Source: CAYJAZ01 sp964371865 (GTDB taxonomy: Bacteria > Desulfobacterota > Desulfovibrionia > Desulfovibrionales > Desulfovibrionaceae). Taken from it: DNA of 64,000 nucleotides. Both the position numbers and the translations under genes were made by a program. Where the stretch lies: contig CAYJOR010000001.1 of NCBI GenBank assembly GCA_964371865.1, positions 62,001 through 126,000 of the forward strand, in the 5' to 3' direction. The notes below the pieces were generated by a model. It did no database searches and was not told the origin of the DNA. It was given only the letters and a program-made list of their open reading frames with translations. Each line of letters begins with the position of its first letter. Position 1 is the stretch's first letter. Positions 52,711 to 60,026 of this stretch are shown piece by piece.

Positions 52711-53604
52711 ATGAAGATAGATTTCAGCGGTGACTTCCTACAATGGCTCAAAGGATTTTACTATATTGTGCAGACAGGGTCTTTTTCACGCGCAGGTGAA
52801 CAAGTGAACCGTAAGCAAAGCTCTATCACCTATCAATTAAAAAAGTTGGAAGAAAGTCTTGGAGTAACTCTACTTCTACGTAAAACAAGTCCTATTCAAC
52901 TAACTAAAGAGGGTGAAAAACTCTATCAAATATCTCAAAGAATTTTCGATAATCTTTATCAGATACAAACAGAAGTATCTCAAAAAGAAGACTATTCAGG
53001 TAGAATCAGTATTACTTGCCCTTATGGGATTGCCGCAAGCTATTTACCTGATAAAATATATAAATATCATCAAATTTACCCAAACACCGAGATTGATGTA
53101 CTTCCAGAGCGTACTGCTTTTATTCAACAAGCATACACCTCTGAAAAAAGTAACTTCGTAATAACTCAGCAGGATTTACTCCCACCTGAAGCAATATTTA
53201 ATCCAATTCTTGAAACAGAGTTATCTCTAGTTATACCTAAAAACTGGCACGATAAGCCTTGTGAACCTATTTCTATTGAATATTTATCACGCCAACCATT
53301 TATTGGTCTTGTTCGTGAACTTCCGCTTGATCAGTGCGTTATTGCCGCTTTCAAAGAAAAAAACCTTGAATTGAATATTAGGCAGTATACAGGTTTTTTC
53401 CTCACCGCTTTACGCTACATATCTTTAGGTCTTGGTGTTTCGATATTAGATACACCGCAGGCTAACACAGAAGGCTTTCAAGTTGAAACTTACTCTCTTG
53501 CAAATCTATTTCCTAAAAGGGTCTATGGAATTGCACACAGACCACATCAGTATATATCACCAAGTGTGAAAAACTTCATACAATTCTTACAAAATGAAGT
53601 ATAA
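52711..53604 (+). CDS. LysR-family transcriptional regulator
   Basis: The 297-residue protein has an N-terminal winged helix (about 11-68: 'FYYIVQTGSFSRAGEQVNRKQSSITYQLKKLEESLG', shortened: GSFSRAGEQVNRKQSSI) and a LysR effector domain. It follows the TRAP operon on the same strand with a terminator between. It is a candidate regulator of uptake and of the GldA-like dehydrogenase, but co-orientation rather than divergence makes this less certain. It has the tgaggaat site before the ATG. Confidence 0.9.
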   Translation: MKIDFSGDFLQWLKGFYYIVQTGSFSRAGEQVNRKQSSITYQLKKLEESLGVTLLLRKTSPIQLTKEGEKLYQISQRIFDNLYQIQTEVSQKEDYSGRISITCPYGIAASYLPDKIYKYHQIYPNTEIDVLPERTAFIQQAYTSEKSNFVITQQDLLPPEAIFNPILETELSLVIPKNWHDKPCEPISIEYLSRQPFIGLVRELPLDQCVIAAFKEKNLELNIRQYTGFFLTALRYISLGLGVSILDTPQANTEGFQVETYSLANLFPKRVYGIAHRPHQYISPSVKNFIQFLQNEV

Positions 53605-53637
53605 ACTATAAAAATAAATCTAATAACATAATTTGAG

Positions 53638-54144
53638 TTATTGAATTGCGCATGCTCTGCGAAGAATTTGTGCAATTTCTGTATGTCCTTTAATAGAAGC
53701 AACTTCAAGAGCTGTTGTATCTGCATTTGTAGGAATGGTTACATCAACACCATTTTTTAGGAGTACTTGGATAACTTCTTTTTCTCCATTTAGAGTTGCA
53801 ACTATAAGCGCAGTTATGCCGTCATTACTTTGAGCGTTAATTTCTGCTCCATTATCAAGAAGGAGTTGAACTATTTCGGCATGACCTTTGAGTGAGGCTG
53901 CCATAAGTGCAGTCCAACCTTTTGCATCTTTGCCATTTATATTTGTTTTATCTAGGTGCTGTAAAACTCTCTTTCTTCGTCCGTCCATAGCTGCAAGTAT
54001 TAGCGAGCTCACACAGAAATCATTAAGAGATAGATAGCCTGTTTTTGTTGCAATATTTTCTTTCGTAGTAAAATTTTCAGCTTCTTTCACGTGTACAAAA
54101 TTCTTTTCTAAGGCTTTTTTATTTCCAAATAAAAATGATAACAT
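53638..54144 (-). CDS. Ankyrin-repeat protein
   Basis: The 168-residue protein holds about four ankyrin repeats (residues 45-168) with the usual consensus ('GWTALMAASLKGHAEIVQLLLDNGAEI', shortened: GWTALMAASLKGHAEIV; 'GITALIVATLNGEKEVI'). It has no signal peptide or membrane helix, so it is cytoplasmic. I chose the ATG at 54144 (gaggt site seven bases upstream) over an in-frame start 13 codons earlier. Ankyrin proteins are binding scaffolds; the partner is unknown. The N-terminal 45 residues have no recognised domain. Confidence 0.9.
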   Translation of the reverse strand: MLSFLFGNKKALEKNFVHVKEAENFTTKENIATKTGYLSLNDFCVSSLILAAMDGRRKRVLQHLDKTNINGKDAKGWTALMAASLKGHAEIVQLLLDNGAEINAQSNDGITALIVATLNGEKEVIQVLLKNGVDVTIPTNADTTALEVASIKGHTEIAQILRRACAIQ

Positions 54145-54611
54145 ATTGCACCTCGCTATACGTATAAAATTAAAACTCAGCAAATCCTCTCAAAAAACAA
54201 AATTTAATATATTTTTTAGAATTAACACATTACTCATTTACAGTCTCTTTTCTAAACAAGTATGTATTCATCTTGTATGGCTCCAGAGTAACCTAATGCA
54301 AAATTTAAAAAACATCTTTGTGATGATATTTGACGAAAAAAGACTTAAAATCATTCTTTTTTTCAAAATTCATCTTTGTGATGATGTTTTATTTTCTCTT
54401 TCATATATACTTACGAGGCTTTAATTATGCTTAAGAGGTCAAATAAGTGTTGACAGAATAATCTGGACAGTTTACTTTAAACACTGAGCTCTAACTATTA
54501 GTATTGATTCACAATAACATTTAGAAATAGAGCCTCATTCTCAGAATGAAAATAGAGAAAAACTGTATTTTGTCAAGAAACTTTTGAGTTGTAATTGAAG
54601 AGGTTATTTCT
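54145..54611. other. Gap with direct repeats and a possible promoter
   Basis: The 15-base sequence CATCTTTGTGATGAT occurs at 54313-54327 and again at 54371-54385. TTGACA (54450-54455) with TACTTT (54473-54478, 17-base spacer) may be the promoter of the solute-binding lipoprotein gene. No convincing gene is present; a weak frame at the 5' end is discarded. Confidence 0.45.
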
Positions 54612-55964
54612 ATGAGTTCCAAAAGATCCCTGCTTTCTTGCTTTATTGTTTTTATGTGTTTTTTCTTAAGTGCGTGTGAGAATAACGAACTATCACCTAA
54701 AAATCCTGTCACTTTAACAATGTGGCATGTATACGGTGCGCAAACTCAGTCACCTATGAACCAACTTATTGCCTCCTTTAATCAAAGTGTTGGTAAAGAG
54801 AATGGCATAAAAGTAGAAGTAAGTTCTGTTTCAAATTCAACTGCAATTCATAACTCACTTATAGACTCAGCAAAAAATAAGGCTGGCGCACCTAACCTGC
54901 CAGATATATTCACTTGTTATCCAAAAACTCTTGAAGCAATGGGAAGTGATATTGCCCTCGATTGGAGCAAATTTTTCTCTAGCGAAGAACTAAAGGCCTT
55001 TGTTCCTGAATTTTTGAACGAAGGTTATCTAAATGATAGATTAGTTCTTTTCCCTCTTGCTAAATCTTCTAATGCTCTATTTATAAATTCAACTACTTAT
55101 GATAAATTTGCTCAGGAAACAAATCATACTTACAAAGATTTAGAAACTTGGGAAAAAGTATTTAAAACAATCGAAGCGTATCATAAATGGTCTAATGGAA
55201 AGGCTTTTTTCATGTATGATGACTGGATTCACTATCCTTTCGTGAATATGCAAGCAGAAGAAAGTTCATTATTCAAAGATAACAAAATTGACTGGAAAAA
55301 TCCTAAATTTATAAAAGTTATGCAACCTTTGATTCGTTCGGCAATTATGGGCGAAGTATGCCTAATGCCTGGATATTCCACAAAAGCTATTATGATTGAT
55401 GAAGCTGTTTCAGGCGTTGAATCTACTGCAAGCGTACTCTACTTCAAAGATCATGTAACATTCAAAGATAATTCAACAATTCCGCTTCGTATACAAGCTT
55501 TGCCTGTACCTTACTTTGAAGGTAGTAAGCGTATTGCCTTACAGCGTGGCGTTGGACTTGTTGCTCTAAAATCTGATGAACATAAAGAAGAAGCTATTGC
55601 GATTTTCTGCAAGTGGCTAACATCAGAAGGCATAAATCTTAACTTCGCTATGCAAGGCGGTTATATGCCTGTAAGAATCAGCGATTTTCAAAAGCTTAAT
55701 TCTGAAATTGACAGCTTTGAATTTCCGAGAAACCGTTATCGTTCACTTTATGAATCAATTGTTGAAATCTATAATAATAACAGCTTTATAATTACTCCTA
55801 ACTTTGAAGAATATGGAACAATTGAACAAGCATTTGCTAAAAACTTGCGTGAAGTTCTTACTCAGAATAGAGATATATGGAGTAATAGTGAAAAATCAGA
55901 AGAATTACTTAACGAATTAATAAATAAATCCTTTGTTCAGCTAGAAGAAAAAATGATGAACTAA
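54612..55964 (+). CDS. Solute-binding lipoprotein (ABC family 1-like) without ABC partner genes
   Basis: The 450-residue protein has a lipoprotein signal peptide with lipobox LSAC (Cys21) and a family 1 (sugar or glycerol-phosphate-type) solute-binding fold: 'LTMWHVYGAQTQSPMNQLIASF' (shortened: TMWHVYGAQTQSPMNQL) and 'LVLFPLAKSSNALFINSTTYDKF'. It would sit on the inner or outer membrane facing the periplasm. There are no ABC permease or ATPase genes next to it. Instead a membrane-bound LuxR-type regulator starts 16 bases after its stop. It may be a sensor component rather than a transport component. Confidence 0.88.
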   Translation: MSSKRSLLSCFIVFMCFFLSACENNELSPKNPVTLTMWHVYGAQTQSPMNQLIASFNQSVGKENGIKVEVSSVSNSTAIHNSLIDSAKNKAGAPNLPDIFTCYPKTLEAMGSDIALDWSKFFSSEELKAFVPEFLNEGYLNDRLVLFPLAKSSNALFINSTTYDKFAQETNHTYKDLETWEKVFKTIEAYHKWSNGKAFFMYDDWIHYPFVNMQAEESSLFKDNKIDWKNPKFIKVMQPLIRSAIMGEVCLMPGYSTKAIMIDEAVSGVESTASVLYFKDHVTFKDNSTIPLRIQALPVPYFEGSKRIALQRGVGLVALKSDEHKEEAIAIFCKWLTSEGINLNFAMQGGYMPVRISDFQKLNSEIDSFEFPRNRYRSLYESIVEIYNNNSFIITPNFEEYGTIEQAFAKNLREVLTQNRDIWSNSEKSEELLNELINKSFVQLEEKMMN

Positions 55965-55980
55965 TCAAAGGATTTACTTT

Positions 55981-57618
55981 ATGGTTTCAAAATTTCTTCC
56001 TACAACATCAAAGACTCAAAACGTCTATTCACTAAGAATGCGCCTTTTCTTATCTTTCGCAGTCTTAGTCTTTATGTTGCTTTTGTGTTTCTTACCTTTC
56101 TTCTATGTATTTGATATTTTAGATAAACCAAAGAAAAATATTGCTGAAGCTTTAGATAACTACCTAATAAATTATGAGCAAAGTGTTACACATCAATTTG
56201 ATAATCTTGCAGCTTATGGATTAAGATTAAGCTCTCAGCTAAGCGATGAAATTGATAAAACTTTGCAAGAAAATAATGCTGAGTTTTCTGATCTTTCAAA
56301 CAATCCTGAACTCATTAGAATCCTTGAAGAAAAAGCATGTAGCATACTAGGTTCTAATCTTTTAACTTCAAAATCCAGTGGTGCATTTGCCTTCTTTGAG
56401 GCAACTATAAACCCTAGTTTAGAGAGTGCTAAATATTCTCGCAGTGGTGTTTATCTCAAAATTAGCAATCTCGACCATGTAAACGATATAGACCCTACGA
56501 TTTTTCTCTTGAGAGGCTTGCCTGAAATAGCCGACAAAAAGAATTTAGAGCTACATAATCAGTGGGAAATGGAATTTGATACTTCAAAAGATCGCAATAT
56601 CTACACAGAGCTTTATAAAAATAATTCAAAAATAGATGAAAAGTATTACTTTATAAAACCACATTTTATTAAAAATACATGGGAAAAAGTAATAATACTA
56701 GCTACCCCTCTTATTGGAAAAGATGGGCAAATTTACGGCACTTGTGGGTTTGAAATAAGTTCACTTCTCTATAATCTTGCGCATAGGCATATACATCCTA
56801 GTATTAATGGAATTTTTGGCATTCTTTCTATAGATAACATTCAATCTGATAATAGTTCATTTTTTAATCTATTTCCTTTATTCTCGCACGGGTACTCATT
56901 TTTTGACAATCACAGCAATGTGAACGTCAGCAAGGAAGTAGATACCTATTACAATACGTATAAGGGCGAAAATTATGAACTTGTGGGAAAAGAAATTGAT
57001 ATAAAAATTTCACCTATGGACTTAGAAAAAAACGCCTTCACATGGCGCATACTCGCTTTATTGCCACAAGATATAGAAGAAGAATTTATTTTTCAAAATA
57101 ACATAATGGTTATAGTTTTTCTTGCTCTTTTTGTTGCTGTAGCCATAGTTTTCTCCTATGTTCTTGTGAATAGGTTTTGTACGCCGATTATAAAAACTTT
57201 ACAAAGAATCAAAGAAGGTAAAGAAACCGACTCTCCTATTATAGAATTTAACGATCTTATAGAATTTATAAAAAGCAAAGAAAAAGAATTACAAGAGAAA
57301 CAAGATCTTGAATCTAATCCAAGCGAAACAGCAGAAAAATCAGGCTCTTCTTCTCAACCCAATCATGATAAACTACAAGCTGATATATCCGCATATCATC
57401 TTTTTATTCAGCAGCTTGAAACTCTTACAAAGTCCGAGCGAAAAGTATTTGAACTTTATGTACAAAAGCTTAGCCCTCAAGATGTTGCACTTGAACTAAA
57501 TGTTTCCATAAATACCATCAGAACACATAATAGAAATATTTACGGTAAGTTATATGTATCTTCATATAAAGAACTTATGGTGTACATCCAAATGATGATT
57601 GGTACATCAAAAAGCTAG
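55981..57618 (+). CDS. Membrane-anchored LuxR-type regulator with extracytoplasmic sensor
   Basis: The 545-residue protein has a membrane helix (about 24-48), a large periplasmic Cache-like region (about 55-370, 'LATPLIGKDGQIYGTCGFEISSLLY'; shortened: ATPLIGKDGQIYGTCGFEI), a second helix (about 378-402), a linker and a C-terminal LuxR/GerE helix-turn-helix (about 475-535: LTKSERKVFELYVQKLSPQDVALEL / 'SINTIRTHNRNIYGKL'; shortened: LTKSERKVFELY). It needs no separate kinase: ligand binding outside would alter DNA binding inside. Coupled to the preceding solute-binding lipoprotein. It ends in TAG within a CTAGATAGTGTCG half-repeat. Confidence 0.87.
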   Translation: MVSKFLPTTSKTQNVYSLRMRLFLSFAVLVFMLLLCFLPFFYVFDILDKPKKNIAEALDNYLINYEQSVTHQFDNLAAYGLRLSSQLSDEIDKTLQENNAEFSDLSNNPELIRILEEKACSILGSNLLTSKSSGAFAFFEATINPSLESAKYSRSGVYLKISNLDHVNDIDPTIFLLRGLPEIADKKNLELHNQWEMEFDTSKDRNIYTELYKNNSKIDEKYYFIKPHFIKNTWEKVIILATPLIGKDGQIYGTCGFEISSLLYNLAHRHIHPSINGIFGILSIDNIQSDNSSFFNLFPLFSHGYSFFDNHSNVNVSKEVDTYYNTYKGENYELVGKEIDIKISPMDLEKNAFTWRILALLPQDIEEEFIFQNNIMVIVFLALFVAVAIVFSYVLVNRFCTPIIKTLQRIKEGKETDSPIIEFNDLIEFIKSKEKELQEKQDLESNPSETAEKSGSSSQPNHDKLQADISAYHLFIQQLETLTKSERKVFELYVQKLSPQDVALELNVSINTIRTHNRNIYGKLYVSSYKELMVYIQMMIGTSKS

Positions 57619-57627
57619 ATAGTGTCG
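57615..57627. repeat. Half-copy of the CTAGATAGTATCGACGC inverted repeat
   Basis: CTAGATAGTGTCG overlaps the LuxR-type gene's stop codon and matches the outer arm at 16094-16113 of the long inverted repeat. Confidence 0.4.
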
Positions 57628-57639
57628 TAAAAATTTAAA

Positions 57640-57695
57640 TTCTTGAGGAGGAAAAACTCGTTTTTTAAGAAAAAACATGGTTTTCCCCTCAAGAA
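57640..57695. terminator. GAGGGGGAAA-family palindrome
   Basis: TTCTTGAGGAGGAAAAACTCG pairs with the TGGTTTTCCCCTCAAGAA side. It ends the lipoprotein-regulator unit. Confidence 0.65.
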
Positions 57696-57822
57696 ATCAT
57701 AAATTGGAATAACGTGCATAAAACACAAAGAAATGATTTACAGACTTGCACACTAGCAAAAAATGCTGTATTCTTAAAGTAAGATAAACAGATTTCTATT
57801 TATTTTATTTGGAGAATACAAT

Positions 57823-58548
57823 ATGAAAAAAATTTTATTTCTATTACTTCCAGCACTTACCCTCTTCTATTGCAATATAGCTCACGCAGAAAACATACAC
57901 GATAGCTACGATGCTCTGCTTAAAGCATATGTTACTGACGGAATGGTTGATTATAAATCTATCAAAGAAAATAGATCTACACTTGATAACTATCTGTCAA
58001 ACATGGCAAAAATAAATGAGAAAGAATTTAATTCATGGTCAAAGGATGAACGCCTAGCCTACCTAATCAATCTCTACAATGCGCAAACTCTCAAACTTAT
58101 TATAGATAATTATCCTCTTGAGTCGATAAAGGATTTAGGCTCACTATTTAAAACCCCTTGGGAAGAAAAATTTATCCCTCTTTTAGGGAAAACTATAAGT
58201 CTTGATAACATAGAGCACGATATTATACGTAAAGAATACAATGAACCACGTATTCATCTTGCTCTTGTATGTGCTGCATTTAGTTGCCCGCCTCTTCGAT
58301 CTGAGGCATATGTTGGTGAAAAGTTATCTAGTCAATTGGATAATCAAGGATATGCTTTCTTCGCAAGCCCTACTGGCCTACAAGTAGACCACGAAAAAAA
58401 AAGAGTCTCTCTTAGCTCTATACTCAAGTGGTACAAGGAAGATTTTGAATCTGTAGAAAAATTTGCTCAAAAATATTCAAAAGAAAATTTCTCCAACTAC
58501 AAAATCTCTTGGCTCAAGTACGACTGGAAACTCAACGAAAAAAAATAA
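57823..58548 (+). CDS. DUF547 secreted protein
   Basis: The 241-residue protein has a signal peptide (about 1-22, NIAHAENIH) and the DUF547 domain. Its motifs are 'YDALLKAYVTDGMVDYKSIKEN' (shortened: LLKAYVTDGMVDYKSI), 'AYLINLYNAQTLKLIIDNYP' and 'RIHLALVCAAFSCPPLRSEAY'. The Cys-containing motif CAAFSCPPL and the NLYNA motif are the family hallmark. DUF547 resembles a papain-like or transglutaminase-like fold, but no activity is established to my knowledge. It is a single gene followed by a palindrome. Confidence 0.92.
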   Translation: MKKILFLLLPALTLFYCNIAHAENIHDSYDALLKAYVTDGMVDYKSIKENRSTLDNYLSNMAKINEKEFNSWSKDERLAYLINLYNAQTLKLIIDNYPLESIKDLGSLFKTPWEEKFIPLLGKTISLDNIEHDIIRKEYNEPRIHLALVCAAFSCPPLRSEAYVGEKLSSQLDNQGYAFFASPTGLQVDHEKKRVSLSSILKWYKEDFESVEKFAQKYSKENFSNYKISWLKYDWKLNEKK

Positions 58549-58568
58549 AAAGCTCATCATAATTATTT

Positions 58569-58613
58569 AGAAAGGGGAAAGATCTCGTTAAAAAAACTGC
58601 TCTTTCCCCTCAG
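58569..58613. terminator. GAGGGGAAA-family palindrome
   Basis: GAAAGGGGAAAGATC pairs with the GCTCTTTCCCCTC side between the convergent DUF547 and nitroreductase genes. Confidence 0.65.
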
Positions 58614-58644
58614 TAAGCTCTAAATTAATTAGACTTGAATATTT

Positions 58645-59250
58645 TTACCACTTATTAAAGTGTACTTTTGCTTCTGTATAGTTATCTCTTGATTTTACCT
58701 CTGCTTTTGGATGACCTATTACTACATAAGCCATTGGAACAATATTTTTTGGCAAACCAAATAATTCTTGATATGCTTTTATATGTTCTTCATCATTAGG
58801 GGTAACGCCTGTCCAAACTGCGCCTAATCCCATTGCATGTGCAGCAAGAAGAATGTTTTGTGTTGCAGCTGAAACATTTTGCATTCCGTATGCAGGGATT
58901 TTTGCTTTATCCACATCGATACAAGTTAAAATACCAATAGGAGCATTTTTAGCATAAGCGGCATATTTATAAATTTTACCAATTTCTTCCATTTTCTTTT
59001 TATCGTTTACAACAACAAATTCCCAAGATTGACTATTCATAGCACTAGGTGCTGACATTGCAGCTTTTAATAAAGTTGTAACTTGTTCATCAGTTACAGG
59101 TTCATCGGTATAGCTACGTACGCTTCTTCTTGTCATTATAGCATCAAGTGCTGACATTTTAGCATCTTCAGCTTTTGATATTTTAGCATTCGTTGCTAAT
59201 AAACCTGCACTTGCGAGCGATGCTAATATAAATTTTCTCCTTGATAACAT
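58645..59250 (-). CDS. Nitroreductase-family flavoprotein with Tat signal
   Basis: The 201-residue protein has a twin-arginine signal (MLSRRKFILASLASAGLLA) and a nitroreductase domain with 'MTRRSVRSYTDEPV', 'AAMSAPSAMNSQSWEFVVV' and 'HAMGLGAVWTGVTP'. Such enzymes use FMN and NAD(P)H to reduce nitro compounds, quinones or flavins. Tat export of a folded flavoprotein implies periplasmic activity, which would need a non-NADH electron donor. I chose the ATG at 59250, which has aaggag eight bases upstream; 31 in-frame codons before it lack a ribosome site. It is divergent from an HxlR regulator, the usual pairing. Confidence 0.88.
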   Translation of the reverse strand: MLSRRKFILASLASAGLLATNAKISKAEDAKMSALDAIMTRRSVRSYTDEPVTDEQVTTLLKAAMSAPSAMNSQSWEFVVVNDKKKMEEIGKIYKYAAYAKNAPIGILTCIDVDKAKIPAYGMQNVSAATQNILLAAHAMGLGAVWTGVTPNDEEHIKAYQELFGLPKNIVPMAYVVIGHPKAEVKSRDNYTEAKVHFNKW

Positions 59251-59376
59251 AATATTTTCTCCTTGGGGTTTAAGTATAAAAAAGATATTGAATATATTTT
59301 TCATATCTGCTATTTTCTTATCACTTAATTCAATATAGTGCAATAACGCAGTTTTTTATGAGAAGGTAAGAAAAAA

Positions 59377-59736
59377 ATGAGTGAAGAAAAAAAATCTACC
59401 AACAATTGCCCCTGTAATCCTATTTGCCCTGTAAAGAGTGCATTATCACTGATTAATGGAAAGTGGAAATCTCAAATCATTTGCGCTTTAGAAACTGATG
59501 GCACCACAAGATATAACGACTTATTAAAAAAAATCAATGGGATAACAAACACAATGCTTGCATCATCTCTTAAAGAACTTGAAAAAGATTCTTTAATTAC
59601 ACGAACTGTATCTAGCACAATGCCGCTTCGTGTTGAATATTATCTCACAGATAAAGGCAAAAAGCTTAAACCTATCTTTACTGCTCTCGTGCTCTGGGCT
59701 TTGGATATGCCCGAACCAGGAAAAATTTCAGCCTAA
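59377..59736 (+). CDS. HxlR-family regulator
   Basis: The 119-residue winged-helix protein has the signature 'SLINGKWKSQIICALE' and 'GITNTMLASSLKELEKDSLITR'. The N-terminus contains three closely spaced cysteines (NNCPCNPICPV), more than in the other HxlR protein here, which suit redox or electrophile sensing. It is divergent from the exported nitroreductase gene with 126 bases between, so it probably represses that gene and is inactivated by a quinone or nitro compound. Confidence 0.9.
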   Translation: MSEEKKSTNNCPCNPICPVKSALSLINGKWKSQIICALETDGTTRYNDLLKKINGITNTMLASSLKELEKDSLITRTVSSTMPLRVEYYLTDKGKKLKPIFTALVLWALDMPEPGKISA

Positions 59737-59817
59737 CTATTGAGTTGAATATAAAGTGAGTTCTAAATTCTCTTCTTTTGAACATTTTTTAAAAAGAACT
59801 ATAAGAAAAATTATAAC

Positions 59818-59971
59818 TAGGGTGTGTTTCTAAATTATGAAATTTTGTGGAATTTTCAACAAAAAGGAATTTTTTATGAAGTGCAGTGTATAAAAACATA
59901 CATAAACTTAATAAAAAATCATCTTTTGGGCAGAAAAAACGCAAAAGAATTAATTTAAAAACATACCCTAT
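59818..59971. repeat. MITE-like element, long form
   Basis: TAGGGTGTGTTTCTAAATT at the left and the inverted TTTAAAAACATACCCTA at the right enclose about 120 bases without coding potential. The short form at 29661-29740 shares both ends and the inner blocks. Small non-coding size, inverted ends and several copies fit a non-autonomous mobile element; no target-site duplication was clear. Confidence 0.65.
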
Positions 59972-59973
59972 AA

Positions 59974-60005
59974 AAAAGGACTGCACTTTTCAATGCAGTC
60001 CTTTT
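59974..60005 (-). terminator. Terminator of the giant surface-protein gene
   Basis: AAAAGGACTGCA pairs with TGCAGTCCTTTT; on the minus strand it is followed by T residues. It lies 22 bases after the stop codon of the surface-protein gene. Confidence 0.75.
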
Positions 60006-60026
60006 ATTTTTGAGGCTTAGCTCATG

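Noticed and set aside
54146..54424. 92-codon frame beside the ankyrin gene
   Set aside because: It overlaps the ankyrin gene start, has unusual composition and no ribosome site; it also runs through the direct repeats.
59789..59986. 65-codon minus-strand frame
   Set aside because: It lies inside the MITE-like element and a terminator and has no start context.
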